A DNA stretch of 64,000 bases, from NCBI RefSeq assembly GCF_000276665.1, contig NW_004955417.1, positions 14,231,801 to 14,295,800 on the forward strand, in the 5' to 3' direction. The translations under genes and the position numbers were made by a program. The notes under the pieces were generated by a model. The model was given only the letters and a program-made list of their open reading frames with translations. It ran no database searches and was not told where the DNA came from. Numbering within the stretch: the first letter of the stretch is position 1; each line of letters begins with the position of its first letter. Of the stretch, positions 1 to 12,099 are shown one piece after another. Source of the DNA: Chinchilla lanigera. Taxonomy: Eukaryota > Chordata > Mammalia > Rodentia > Chinchillidae.

Positions 1-1370
1 AAATACTCTTTACTTATATTTTTACTAACTACCTTTTGGTATAAATTGCCTTAGTTGCACTGATTTCTTATAATACCTTTCAGAAGTCTTTCCTTCACTG
101 CTTGGATCACGTTGATTTACAACTTGACAGAATAAACCTAATTATGCTTCTCTTTGAATATTGCTAATTTGTGGATACTGAAATTTTTTAATCACTGAAA
201 TATATGAAGTATTTCATAGATTTTTTTATAAAGAGATCATACTAAGAATTATCCATTTACAAAGTCAATGTGTAAAACCCAAAACACCTAAAGAATCACA
301 AACAGTAAGCACTTTCATTAAAGTGCAAGATAGAACACATGGGTTTAGGTCTATCCTTCCCAAACAATGTTTTAAAAACTAGATTCAAGGTAAGGAAAAG
401 GATAAACCCATAAAGACACACAGCACAGCATACAGACAACAATAAATAACAGAAGTCAAAAAATTTGAAATCCAGAAAAAAAGTTTTTAATTAAGTAGCA
501 GCTAAATCAGCAAATCAAAAAACATCTAAAACTTAAGTCAGTCATAGTCTTAAGGACAATTAATAAACAAAATTCTTTTCTCTGAGTCATTACCACAAGT
601 TACTATAAAGTAAGATAAATAATATATTTCTTTATATAAAAGTGGAAATAAAGGGCCTGAGTGAAAAATATAACCAAACAAGAAAAAATATTCCAGGTTT
701 TGTTTAGTATTTCACTTAATATAAGATTCTACATCCACTTGGTTCCCTGTGTCTTACTTAACATTGTAATCCATATGGGAAATGTCTGAACTCTGGTGAC
801 AAAGCAAGTCCTATAAACTCTTTACCAGTCTTTTAATCTACTTTAAAAACTACTGCTTGTCAATGGTGCATTCTGTGCCTTATCATATAAATTCAATTTA
901 ACATCCATTCCACTTTTAAATAACCATACACTGTGCCATGTGTAGGGTGCTTGCCTTGTTATTTTATTGAAAACAGCAAGTACTACCCCTTTTACTGTGT
1001 ACATTATTGAAATATTCATTCAATACCTGTATAGCATTTGAAAATGACTGGCAAATTAATATTGTCTTAAAAATCACCTGCTAATTAGATATTACATGAG
1101 AATGAATACAGCTTATAAAATAATAAATTAACAAACTGCACGCTTACATCTTGAATACTATAGATAAATTAAAATAATCTCAATGGGAACAAGAAAATCT
1201 CTGTATACCTCTAATTTTTATGTCAACTTTTGTGTTGACTTAGTCAAAAGTAAGTGTAAGTTTTGTTCAAATTCTGATTTTTACAAGGAAGAAATATCAA
1301 TGTAATGACATAACTTGGCTTTCTAATGTATGGCTCTAAAAGAAATTAGCTATTTTATTTTAAAAGTACT

Positions 1371-1782
1371 GCATTAGCCACTTTTCTGTCACTGGGACAA
1401 GATGACTAATACCCACAACTTAAATGAAGGGAAGTTTAACTTGACTCACAGTTTTAGGACATTCAGTACACAGTAATCTGGCTCCACAGCAGACACAGTA
1501 TGGTAGAAGAGGTTGGTGAAGGAAAGCGTCTCAGCCCAGGGAAGCCAGGATATAGTGAAAAGGGAAGAAGGAGATAATGCCCTCCAAAGGCACATCCCCA
1601 GCGACATACCTCTTCTAATATGCCCCATCCCCTTGATAGCACATTTAGTTATGAACTCAATAAATGGATCAATCCACTGATAAATACAGACCCCCTACAC
1701 ACATGATCTAATCACTATCTAAAAGCCCCACCTCTAAACACATGAAACTTCTTGGGACATTGTAATACTCCCCTATAACAAC
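1371..1782 (-). repeat. MaLR-type LTR, antisense
   Basis: Starts like the reversed 3' end of MaLR LTRs: a GCATTAGCCACTTTTCTGTC-like opening followed by a poly-A-signal-complement block, an ACTCACAGTT motif and reversed pyrimidine-rich middle. It ends near CTTGGGACATTGTAATAC. The type is inferred from resemblance to MLT1/MST LTRs; the subfamily is not determined. Confidence 0.6.
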
Positions 1783-2745
1783 TACATATTAATCCAATTT
1801 AGGCAAATTTGCAAAGGAATCCCAAAGTAATGAGCAGAATAAATTTTCTATGTAAACTTTGGAGTCTTCAATATGGGTAAATATTCCTGAGGAAAAAATG
1901 ACTAATGATTTAGAAGTCTGCTTATATAAGGAATGGCAATATAGGATATATTGTACTTCTACTATAGACATAAGTACTTCATATCTACTCTGCATATTTC
2001 ATTGTTCTTATATATGCTTGTGTCCGTATGTGTCCGTATACATATATTCTATATTGAGGAAAACAAATGATAAAACAATCTCCACACAAAAGCTGCTGCC
2101 TAAGAATATGGTCCAAAGCAAAGTGTGTGAATATTGTTCAATGTGTGACTCTGCTAAGACTTTAATTTTTTCTTATAATTTCAGTTAAAAATAACAAACA
2201 ACACAACATTTTAACTTAGAAATACTAGCTTTACTCCAGAGGGCAAATACTCATTCAAAGAATAAAAACATTATTTTAAAATATGCCCCAGATACTTTCA
2301 CAGTCTTACCCTCAAAAGATATAAGCTAACTATTCTCAATTTAAATGTAGACTTTTAACACACTGGACCAACTGAATCTCACAGCTCAGCTTATCCTAGC
2401 TTTCAAATGCTTGGAACACTTATATTAACCTAAAGCTGGGCAAAATCACAGACAATTTTATAACATTTTATTATAAAATTTTATAATTTTATAATATCAC
2501 ATGATATAATACTTTATTATATATCCTAGATAATTGAATGAGTACTATACTGAAAGCGAAACGCCAGACGGTTTTATCGGTACTTTTTCCTACCTCTGTG
2601 AAGGTGAAAAACCATTAAGTTGAATCATCACAAATTAAGCACCATCTGTATGTACCTAGGAGTGGAACTGGTGAATCGCGTTCTAAATTTATGTTTAACT
2701 TTTCAGGATACCACCAAACTGTTTTCCAAAGATGCTGTTTTATTG

Positions 2746-2822
2746 AAAGGTGTAGCTCAGTGGTAGAGTGCAAGCTTAGCATGTGTAGGTCCTGAGTTCA
2801 ATTTCCAGTACCACTACCACTC
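2746..2822 (+). repeat. tRNA-derived SINE, copy 1 of a matched pair
   Basis: Contains a pol III A-box-like GTGTAGCTCAGTGGTAGAGT and a B-box-like GAGTTCAATTTCC. It is nearly identical to 4872-4950 (two differences seen over about 75 bases) and ends in an ACTACCAC stretch instead of a clean A tail. It belongs to the ID-like group but has its own diagnostic centre (AAGCTTAGCATGTGTAGG). Confidence 0.75.
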
Positions 2823-3055
2823 CCATAAGAAGGAACAAAAGCTCCAATTTCTCCATATAGTCACTAAAAGTTGTTATTTACTCATTTTCATAACATGGTT
2901 GGTGACCAGTTTAAAAGGTTCCAAAAGATACGACAAAAAATTATCCAACTTTAAGACAACATTTATTCAACAAAGAATATTAACTAGATGCTAGATATGT
3001 GCCATTCTATTGCATCAAAATTATATTCCACTCATCATTAACCCCCACTACCACC

Positions 3056-3163
3056 CCCAGTCTATGTTTCCCAGGCTGGTCTTGAACTCCTGAGTTCAAC
3101 TGATTTGCCTACCTGAGCCTCTCAAGTGCTAACATTACAGGTTTTCATTACCATGCTTGCTCC
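3056..3163 (-). repeat. B1/7SL-like SINE fragment, antisense
   Basis: Read on the plus strand it carries CCCAGGCTGGTCTTGAACTC, TGAGTTCAA and CTCAAGTGCTAACATTACAGG, the reverse of the B1/Alu body. It is diverged and lacks a clear tail. Confidence 0.7.
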
Positions 3164-3362
3164 TTGCTAATCATGAATTCTTTAGACATCGTAAAAAAAT
3201 AACAAATATTTACACAAGCACAATATATTTTTAAAGATTTAATGAAGAAACATACCTCATTTGTATAATAAAAGTGTTATTAATGTATTTTAAGAAACAA
3301 AATAAAATTATAAAAAAAGACCCAGAAGATAAAAAATTAACTTTTTGAGAATAATTACAAAC

Positions 3363-3488
3363 CGAATTTTCTTCTTCCTCTTCTAATTCTCGCTGCTGTT
3401 CTTCATGTCTTTTAGCTTTGATCTCCATAGCTTCTGTGATTAAGTCTCTTAATATTGATACAGGTTTTGCATTCTTGATAAAAGGATG
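3363..3488 (-). CDS. STK3: STK3 (MST2) exon: end of kinase domain and acidic linker, residues ~275-316
   Basis: The STK3 exon that follows 10333-10470 in the transcript. The 126 bases give 42 codons in phase 0, starting His-Pro-Phe-Ile, which closes the kinase domain (about residue 278). The helix KPVSILRDLITEAMEIKAKR follows, and then the charged stretch HEEQQRELEEEEENS. MST1 has clearly different residues here (for example MDVKLKRQESQQRE), so this is the MST2 paralogue. The acceptor, on the minus strand, is a pyrimidine run ending TTTTTTAG at 3490-3489, and the donor is TCG|GTTTGT at 3362-3361. By family knowledge the next exon should begin with the caspase-cleavage segment DEDELD (cut after D322), followed by the SARAH dimerisation domain. 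Neither is visible in 1-3362, so that intron exceeds 3.3 kb. The sequence appears intact. Confidence 0.97.
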
Positions 3489-4871
3489 CTAAAAAAGTAA
3501 AATTCAATGGTATAAAAATCATAAGATTTTTCTAAATTACAACTAACAAACATTAAAGCAACAGTAAATGCTAACCAGGTTGGTTAAGAAAACAGAATAC
3601 GTTGGCTGCTTTAGAAAACTCAACACACAAAAAATAATTGTTAATAATACTACATTACCCTTAAAGATATAATTGTCCAAAAGAAGTATATACTAGGTAG
3701 TAAAAACAATAAAGACTTTTAAAACACAGTGCTAATTATATTACAAACAAAAAACCCCAGTGGTAATTACATTACAAATAAAAATAACTTATTTTGGTAT
3801 GGAGCTACAGAATTTATAAGCTGACAACCAAAGGTCAGCGGACAAAAGGAAGGCAACTAATTTCATTACTTCTTTTACATACCTTCTATTTTGTTGTGTT
3901 TCAAGTAATTTATTTCTAATAAAGACAAAAAATATTTTCAGATAACTAGTGCTTCAGTGTCACAGTATATATAAAAACAACTTATCATTTCTTTTTTACA
4001 TAATTCTAAACTAAAATGGCTAAGTTCTCCATAATGTTATTATTACATACTCTGATAAACGAAGGAGAGCAGCAATGCAGCTTCAAAATTTAATCTTCAT
4101 AATTATACGCCAGTAAGTTTTTCAGGTAAAAGCAACATGTTTATTTTAATACAGATCAACAGAATACAAAAACATACATCAAGACAAAAATGCTGATGAA
4201 GAAATTATAGATATTTAGAAGCTGTAAAAGGGTAAACATTTAGGGAAACTATAAGTTAAGAATTTCACCAGAGTCTGGTAAATAGTAGGATCAATTATAC
4301 AGAAATAATAAATTTCTACACCAGATAAATTAAGTCCCATTAACAAATCAGTGGTTAAGACTCCTGGGCAAAATTAAGTTGTGTCTAGACCTATAGCCAG
4401 ATCCTACATTTCTCAGTTTCCCTTTTACCTGGTTGTGATTAAGTGACTAAGTTCTCACCAGTGGAAAATGAGTTCAAGCATTGTGTTTCATGTCCTGGTC
4501 TCGGCTATAAAACACTCTACACCCATCCATGATTTCTTCTTTTTGTGCTAAGTTAGAAAACAGAGGTACTTGTGATGCAACTACAAAGACAGTTCTAGAG
4601 ATACTGGAACAGCAAGAGGCAAGATACCCCTCTCCTACTCTGAAACCTTTTGAGAAACAGTAGTGGAAAGGAATCAAAAGCAGAACAAAACAAAGAAAAA
4701 AAAAAACCACACATAAAAAAGAAGTTATGTTCTTTGCCCTTAACGAGTTTACAACCTAAGGAATAAAAGATAAATATACATTTAAAAATTATAGTATGAC
4801 AAACATATTACACTCATGATGGTTTAGCACAACCTACATGTTAAAGAGATGTACAAACAGAAGACTACACC

Positions 4872-4958
4872 AAAGGTGTAGCTCAGTGGTAGAGTGCAAG
4901 CTTAGCATGTGTAGGTCCTGGGTTCAATTTCCATTACCACTACCACCTCCAAAACAAA
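4872..4958 (+). repeat. tRNA-derived SINE, copy 2 of a matched pair
   Basis: Same element as 2746-2822: AAAGGTGTAGCTCAGTGGTA through TTCAATTTCC and ACCACTACCACC, followed by a short A-rich tail. A spurious 62-codon frame runs through it. Confidence 0.75.
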
Positions 4959-6556
4959 AAAAGATAAAACAAATACAAGAATGGGAAAGGTATTCACAGA
5001 TGCCTCAAAAGAACAGGTTGTTTTAGGAGGAGGAGTATGAACAAGTACACAAAACAGAAACTATATACTGGAATACAGTAGGAACACTTGTCTGGTCAAG
5101 GCAGGAACATCATTTAGAGAAATGGGGTTCTGCGACTTTCAATACAGGCAACAGTGAGGCAAGGAGAATAAATGCGTAGGATAAGATGCTTATATTTTAA
5201 TTACAGAAATGAGGATAATATAAAAAGCCTTTATTAAATAATCTTGCAGTACAGTTCAGAAATTAAGTGAGGAAGAGTCTGTAAATATATACAGGTATGA
5301 ATTACTAAGAAGCTGGGTTTTAAGAAGTAGCTGCCAAGAAAAAGAGGAAATGGAGAATCTGATGGCAAATGAGAAGAATTCAGTGGCACTGAAATATAAG
5401 TCAAACAAAAATATCCACGAATAACGTGATCAGAGTGGAATAGGTGGAAAACTTAGCCAATATGATACTAAAGAAGTTTCAGATTTTGAAACATTTTAGA
5501 ATTCTGATTTTCAGACTAGGAAAGTTCAACTGGTAGTCTATGGTCTATGCAAATATTCCAAAATCCTAAAAAATTCTGAAACTTGAAACACTTCTGGCCC
5601 CAAGCAGTTCAGATAAGGGATATACAACTGGCATTAACAGACGTGGAACATCAACAGTATACCAACTGGGAACCAAAAGAATTACATCTCTTTAAAAAGG
5701 TATATAAATCTCAAACTATATTATATACACCTTGTTACCTTTTGGGGCATGCTCCAAAGAAAAAAAGAAGTTTGTTGTGTTTACCCCTATATTTAAACAA
5801 CCTAGCAACAGTCTGACATGTAAAAAGGCAGCAGACTGGCTAGAGATGGTGGGATCCAAGGAAGGATACGGTTATGCCTTTCATGAGTTTTGTTTTTATA
5901 TCCTTTATCCCAGATTGGGTACTACACAAGCCAGTACAAACTTTAAAAGCCCCTATAAAACCCTGCTTCCCAAGTGAAAGAACTAGGAAATGGACAACCT
6001 AGCCACAAAGAAAACTTTCACACAATAATCATTCCACTCCAAACATCACAGAAAAAAATATGGCTCCAAAGGCTTAATGAGGAACCAGTAGTGGTTGCCA
6101 CCTCATGAAAATGTCTGGGTTTACTACTGAGATGTATCAAATAAGATAGAATACCAAGCTAAGGCTCTTATCCCCAGGAAGTACTATAAAAAGTACCCAC
6201 TCCAAGAGGAAAGTGCCACATGGGAGCCCATACTTACACCCCTATCAGGAAGTAATAAAGAGCTCCATTCTCCTCTTGGAGTGGGGTCACAAGCAGCGGA
6301 GTAAAAGGTCACAAGTATCACTACCATTCAGCTATCATGAGGTCACCTTCCACCCAATGCAGTACCAGTTGAAGATATTGAGGAAACCTAACTTTGTATC
6401 CACATCAAGTGGTAACAAGCCCTCACCCACCCTGCAGTGCAAAGGACACCAAGTACAGAAAGTGGACTTCTCCTCTCAGTTATAAATAAGATGACAACCC
6501 TCTACCCTCACTGGAGCAGTACAAAAGAGGTTTGTTATAATAGAAGATTTAAGTAA

Positions 6557-6632
6557 GGGGTCGTGGGTGTAGTTAAGTGGTAGACTGGTGGCCTAGCATG
6601 TGTGAGGCCCTGTGTACTATCCCAAGTACAAA
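6557..6632 (+). repeat. tRNA-derived (ID-like) SINE
   Basis: GGTGTAGTTAAGTGGTAGAC and the downstream CTAGCATGTGTGAGGCCCTG with CTATCCCAAGTAC match the ID-like plan. Its 3' tail merges into the GGAA-rich microsatellite that follows. Confidence 0.65.
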
Positions 6633-6820
6633 GGAAAGAAACACAGAGAGAGGGGAAAAAGGAAGAGAGGAAAGAAGGAAGGAAGAGACGGAGGGAGGGA
6701 GGGAAGGAAGAGATGGAGGGAGGGAGGGAAGGAAAGGAGGGAGGGAGGGAAGGAAGCAAGGCAGCAAGCAAGCAAGCAAGCAAGCAATGGGGAGGGAGGG
6801 AGAGAGGGGATCCACAGCCT
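6633..6820 (+). repeat. Purine-rich (GGAA/GGGA)n microsatellite with (GCAA)n end
   Basis: Runs of GAAGG, GAGGGAGGGA and AAGCAAGCAAGC without interruption for about 190 bases, starting at the A-rich tail of the SINE before it. Overlapping open frames of 70-98 codons on both strands are low-complexity artefacts. Confidence 0.95.
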
Positions 6821-7020
6821 TATAACATAATACCCACACTGTACAGATTTCAACTGTTTCTCATCATACCAAAACCAGGAAAATTACCATTTAAATGACA
6901 GAGAGCCAATCAACAGACCCTAACAACAAGATGACAAAGATATTAAAATTATTTCATAAGGATTTTAAAGCAATGAGAAAACAAATTTGGAAAGTCTTAG
7001 TAAAGAAAAGATAATCTGAA

Positions 7021-7655
7021 GTCAGGTATTATAGCCCTCCTGCTTTGCTCTTGTTGTCCAAGATTGCTTTTGGTATTCTGGGTCTCTTCTGGTTATTTTA
7101 AATTTTAGGATTGTTTTCTCTAGATCTGTAAAGTATGCTGTTGGTATTTTGATTGTAACTGCAATTAATCTGTGTAACAATTTTGCGTATATGACCATTT
7201 TGACAATACGGGTTTTGCCTATCAAGGAGCAGGGGACATCTTTTCCATTTTCTGATGTCTTCTTTGATTTCCTTTTTCAGAGTTCTTGTTTTCTTTATAG
7301 AGGTCTTTCACTTCTTTGGTTGGGTTAATTCCCAGGTACTTCATTCTTTTTTGAATCTACTGGGAATGGTACCGTTTTCATAATTTTCTTCTCATTGAGT
7401 TCATTATTGGTGTACACAAATACTAATGATGTTTGTATGCTGATCTTGTATCCTTCTATGCTGCTTAAGAGTTTTCTTGGTGGAGTTCTTTGGGTTGTTT
7501 ATGTAGAGTATCATGTCATCATATCACGTTATCACAAACAATAATTAGAACTCTTTCTTTCCTATTGTATCCTTTTATTTCTTTCTCTTGCCTAATTGCT
7601 CTGGCTAATGTTTCAAGTACTATGTAGAACAGAAGTGGTGATAATGGACAAGAAA
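7021..7655 (-). repeat. L1 ORF2 fragment, antisense, degraded
   Basis: The plus strand shows the typical reversed L1 reverse-transcriptase region: ATTGCTTTTGGTATTCTGGG, TTTTGATTGTAACTGCAATT, CCCAGGTACTTCATTC, TGCTCTGGCTAATG. Several stops and small gaps break the frame. It lies inside an older sense L1. Confidence 0.85.
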
Positions 7656-8620
7656 CACAAAAAGTTTAGAACTTAAAAATGCAGTACCTGAAATTTAAAA
7701 ACTTGATGGACAGCCTCAAGAGCTAAGTGGAGATATAGAGAAGAATCAATGAACTGGAAGATGAAAAAAAGACAAAAACAAACAGTATAAACAGTAGAAA
7801 GAAAACAGATTTGGGCAGCAGGGACCTATGAAGATAAAACAAAAGTTCTAAAATTTATGTCTCTGGAGTAAAAGAAAGAGAAAGAAAGTGGGGCTGGAAA
7901 GGTACTTGAAAAAATTTGGCTGAAAATTTTTCTAATTTAGCAAGAGATATAAACCTACAGATTTAAAAGCTAAACAAATTCCCAGCAGGATAAACTGAAA
8001 GAGGTTCAGACTTATTATAAAAAATTTTATCACAAAAAATATTGTAACAAGACACATCATAATTAAATTTCTGAAAATCAATGATTAAGAAACAAACCTT
8101 GAAAAAAGCCAGAGATAAAACAATCCAAGTAACAGTACATATCTCCTTAAAAACTATGGCACTTAAAAGAAGTAGTATGACATTTTCAGTATTGCAAAAA
8201 AAAAAAAAAAAGAACTGTCAACCCAAAATGCTGACTCTAATATAAATATCTACCATGAAAGGAGGGCAAGTCATGACATTTTCAGAAGAAGAAAAACAAA
8301 GAATTTCTCACTATCAATCTATCCTAAAAGAATAGCTAACATACTCCTCTAATTGGAAAGAAAATGATACAGGAAGAGATCTCGGAATATTAAGAAAAGG
8401 AACATCAAAAAGCAAAAAATAGAGTAAACAACAAATTTCCCTTCTTCTCTTGAGTATACTCAATTATGTTTTAAGATTAAACCAAATACTATAACACTTA
8501 CGTGGTTCTGAATGTAAGTATATACAGGAAGTATTTAAAGGCCATTATAATTAGAGGGTCAGAAAGGAAGGTGATTTCTTCTATACCTCACCTCTATTGG
8601 TAAAAGCAGGGTAACTCATA

Positions 8621-10332
8621 TGTTGTAAAAGTTCACAGATACTATCTGTTCCATCCAGTCCCAGAGGCTGGTTCAAATGACAATAAATCTCAATTTACCT
8701 AATATTCTGACTTCCATGGTCTGCCTCCCAAACAGATATGTGGATCCTAACCAATCAGGAACTCTAGCGCTACTAGACTGAAATTGAACCTTATCCTTTA
8801 AATATATCTGGGATTTCAATTGCCTCATAATTTAAAAGCTAAGATTTCAACTTAATCTCAAAGGATCTTGCTAATTGCTTCACGTGTGTGTGAGGGCATG
8901 CATGTGCATGCTCCCTTTCATTTGGATTGAACAATTCAGATACTTATGATAATAATACCAATAGGTCCTTGATTTATGCAATTAATATTCCTTTGGAGTG
9001 CTTACTATATTTAAAAATAAATTTTTATTGTAAAAATACATACAACATAAATTTTAACATTTTAACCATTAATTAATTTGCTTCTGAAAAGTGACTGTTG
9101 TATATAACTCCAAACTCAAATCTCATAAAGAATATTCAATGAAAAGTCTCCATTCCACTCCTACTTTTTAATTTTGCAATTACTTGCTGTAGAAGCTAGT
9201 CTCTTAATTAATTTTTTAAGGATAATCCTTTACAATCCCTGGTATAAGTATATATATACATCTATGTATGGAAATGTATTTTCCACGTACTCTTCTTGAC
9301 TGACCTTAGACTGTTTCCAGTTTCTTGAGAGATACTGTATGTAAGTTCTCTGTAATCTCTCATTATTACAATGTTGTATGACTATTTCTTCATATCTATT
9401 ATTTCACATATATTTAAATTTTTCTGTAGACTAAATTTCTAGAAATGTTCTTGCTGGGTCAATGAATACAGAGAATTTAATTTTAAACAGATACTGCTAA
9501 AAATTGGCTTTTGTGGAGACTGAATACAAATTTAAATTTTCATAATAAACAATATATTTATGAATATTTTCCATGCCACTCAACAAATCTGTTTTTAATG
9601 GAACCCTGAAAAGTCACTTTTTATAAAAATCATTATGAATTCTTTGTCATTTTTTGAAAGAAACATTTTGCAAATATCAAATTTGTTAATGTGAGATATA
9701 CTTGTATTAGTTGAGAGTTCTGAGACATTTCTGTTGAGAAGAAAAAGGTTCACAAACATTTATTATCCTATTAAATTACTTCTATTTGCATTAAATTTTA
9801 AGACAGACTTTAAAAAAAAACACCAAAACCTTCCTGACATTCTGGATACAAAGTCTGCTTACAGCAAGGATACTAGATAATCTTCTATCTAGCATTTATA
9901 ACACGTAATCATCCTTTAGGGAGTTCAGGATCTTGAATTTACATTTTGTAGTACAGCAAAAAATCCATGGAGAAATGTTGATGGAAGGGACACAAGGAAA
10001 AGCCAAAGTGATAACAACTATGAAGACAAGAACTCATTTCTGAGAACCCTCTGGAAGTTTTGTTTTAAAACAGTACCAAGAAGTGAGTTAAGAACAAGGA
10101 GAGAAGGAAAAAAATGGGAAAAGATGACTGAACTGAGAAACAGAAAGTGACAGAAATAACACAGAGAAGAATGTTATATGTATGATGTCTTATCAATCTA
10201 TAATTCTTTGAAAGGTTTAAATTTTTAGTGAATTATAAAATGGGAAATGATTATATTAGTAACAGATGGGATGGTGAATGTCAGAAAGCTAAAAGGTATG
10301 AAAAAGATATTTTTCTCTTTGCAAGCACTGAC
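8621..10332. other. Intronic stretch, no gene seen
   Basis: AT-rich sequence between the old L1 and the STK3 exon. It has a short GTGTGTGTGAGGGCATGCAT patch near 8884. I recognise no repeat family or reading frame in it. Confidence 0.6.
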
Positions 10333-10470
10333 CTGTAAAAGTTGTGTTGCAGTAGCTCTCTGTTCAGGATTCTTCACTAAGCACTTTTTAACAAAATCGG
10401 TAAAATCATCAGACCAAAGTTCAGGCTTCCTGAATGTTGGTGGTGGATTTGTGGGAATCATAAAAATAGC
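10333..10470 (-). CDS. STK3: STK3 (MST2) kinase exon, residues ~229-274
   Basis: Internal coding exon of serine/threonine kinase 3, the Hippo-pathway kinase that with SAV1 phosphorylates LATS1/2 and MOB1 in the cytoplasm. The 138 bases read 46 codons in phase 0, from Ala-Ile-Phe-Met to Gln, with no stop. Visible motifs are the proline-rich IPTNPPPTFRKPELW stretch, then DDFTDFVKKCLVKNPEQRAT, the C-lobe end (subdomains X-XI) with its conserved Arg in NPEQR. The residues DDF, KKC and KNPEQ match MST2; my recollection of the paralogue STK4/MST1 has DNF, KQC and KSPEQ. Reading the minus strand, an AG acceptor (10472-10471) after a T-rich tract precedes the exon, and CAG|GT is the donor (10332-10331). 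The next exon continues at residue 275 without a gap. The catalytic loop and T180 activation loop lie in exons outside this window. I saw no breaks or substitutions relative to human MST2 as I recall it. Confidence 0.97.
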
Positions 10471-11685
10471 CTAGTACAAATGAAACATCCAAAAGACACA
10501 GTGAGAATCACAACAGCACAACCAAATAAACAAATCTCTTTATCTTTTATCAGACTTTAAATCTCAAAACAATTTAAGCTGTTCTAGGATTTCCAGTAAA
10601 ACTGCAATTCAGGAAGTAAGTCCATCTGTTACTAATATAATCATTTCCCATTAAATTTCCTCTATTTGAATTGTAGCTCATTGAGCACATCATTCTTTAT
10701 TTTATCTATTATTTTTTATCAGTCTCCAAAGACGACTTTACATTTCTAACCCTTTCACCAAAGACATTTCCTAGTTAAGCATATTCTCAAATTTTGGTAC
10801 TGCAAGCCAGATTTATTTCCCATTTCAATTATACATAAGTACTGTTGCTCAAGATGGATTCATCAGTTTGCATCTTCAATCCAAAATACTTAAGCACAAA
10901 TGAAATTACTACTGCAATTTGAAGTCATAGTTGATGGAACCAAGATTTTTACTTTTCATCTTAAATATGAGTCATGATTCTAAATGAAAAAGTTTCAAAG
11001 GTAATATACAACTTTAATTTTTAGTAATAACAGTACTAATGATTCAGTAATAATTACAATAGATTCAGATAGCTCAACATTTAGAAGCTATAAAAAGCTT
11101 CAATTCACCCTTGTTCTCCTAGCTATCCAGTCACATTTTTTAACCAAGACAATTAATCCCTAATGCTCTTAGGAAATCATTGTGTGTAATATATTAACTT
11201 CTCATTTGGTCATCTGGAATAGTTCACGATAAAATGCCATCATTAAAACATCATTTTCTTTGAAAAGATATGGAACAATAAAACTAAAATATTATCAATA
11301 AATACTATTACAATTTTTAATTCTTCATGTTATAAAAAAGACACAAACAGCAATGACATAAATTTTACAAAGTAATATGAATTAGAACATATAACTAACT
11401 GTAGTTCAATAAATAACTGTAGTAAATCAACATAATAGGTGAGATGAGGGAAAAAGTGGCCTTAGGGCAATCTTACTGTAAACTACAATCATGAGCTCTC
11501 CAAAATATATCCATAGGTTTAGCACCCAAATATCTCCCCTTCCAGGCTTCAGAATTCTTTGACTTTTCATAAGTTCAATGTCTATCTCCAAGCTTTTCAC
11601 TTGGCTTTTGGTAGCATGCTCTACCCTCCCCTCTGAATTCAATGTGCATTAATTTATGCCCATTTTCCTTAATTCATAAAGACTT

Positions 11686-11783
11686 GGGCTGGAGAGATAG
11701 CTCAGTGGCACAGTGCCTGACTGGCAAGCGCAAGGTCCTGAGTTAGATTCCTAGCACCGAAAAAAAAAAAAAAAAAAAAAAAA
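11686..11783 (+). repeat. ID-like SINE with A tail
   Basis: GGGCTGGAGAGATAGCTCAG, GGCAAGCGCAAGGTCCTGAG and TAGCACCG, followed by a 23-base A run (11761-11783). A full-length rodent ID-type SINE. Confidence 0.88.
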
Positions 11784-12099
11784 TTGTAAAGACAGAGATG
11801 GTAATACTACAAATTAGTTACATCTAGAAACTAAGTTTAAAAAAAAAAATTAAAAAAGACTAATCACGGCTATGGTTAAAACTTCTGTGTGTAATATATT
11901 AACATTTTCATCTATTAAAAAAACATCAAAACTATAGGTAAAGTTATAAAGATAATGTATTCTAAGGATATTGATTTCAATGGATTCCTTACGTAAGATA
12001 AAGCTGGCGTGTTCCCGTCTAAATTTGCATTAACTGATTAAAAGCCACTTATAAGAATTTGAGAGTCACATAATTTCCACAGTAAAAGATATATAACAG

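Larger units (their letters stand above)
1..3362 (-). other. STK3: STK3 intron downstream of the residue-316 exon (partial)
   Basis: Begins with the GT donor at 3362-3361 and continues leftward beyond the window. Contents are an antisense MaLR LTR (1371-1782), a tRNA-SINE (2746-2822) and a B1-like fragment (3056-3163). The stretches 1-1370 and 1783-2745 are AT-rich with no recognised gene. No exon for the DELD/SARAH part of STK3 was seen. Confidence 0.85.
6100..8620 (+). repeat. Old L1 (L1M/HAL1-type), sense, split by insertions
   Basis: Fragments about 6100-6550, 6830-7020 and 7656-8620 read as one ancient L1. The first resembles an old L1 5' UTR, with GAAGTAATAAAGAGCTC and GAAGATATTGAGGAAACC. 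The second and third resemble the lysine-rich ORF1/HAL1 region, then the ORF1 end (AAAATGCTGACTCTAATATA, ACCATGAAAGGAGGGC). It is interrupted by a SINE plus microsatellite (6557-6820) and by an opposite-strand L1 piece (7021-7655). All frames are broken. Confidence 0.65.
3489..10332 (-). other. STK3: Complete STK3 intron (6,844 bp)
   Basis: GT at the 10332 side and AG at the 3489 side on the minus strand, joining codon 274 to codon 275 in phase 0. It contains a tRNA-SINE (4872-4958), an old sense-strand L1 split by insertions (about 6100-8620), a purine-rich microsatellite and an opposite-strand L1 fragment. The remainder (3489-4870, 4960-6100, 8621-10332) is AT-rich and I see no gene in it. 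Confidence 0.93.

Noticed and set aside
3231..3428. Minus-strand frame extending the STK3 exon past 3363 to a stop
   Set aside because: A GT donor at 3362-3361 ends the exon exactly where MST2 should continue with DEDELD; the extension is intron read-through.
4872..4950. tRNA gene candidate (A and B boxes)
   Set aside because: No cloverleaf or anticodon arm can be formed, and near-identical dispersed copies exist; it is a tRNA-derived SINE. The same applies to the other ID-like copies.
6535..6898. Overlapping open frames of 67-98 codons on both strands
   Set aside because: All come from the (GGAA)n/(GCAA)n tract; composition is purely repetitive Glu/Arg/Gly or Ser/Pro/Leu.
10247..10474. 75-codon plus-strand frame over the STK3 exon
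   Set aside because: Shadow of the minus-strand STK3 coding exon.
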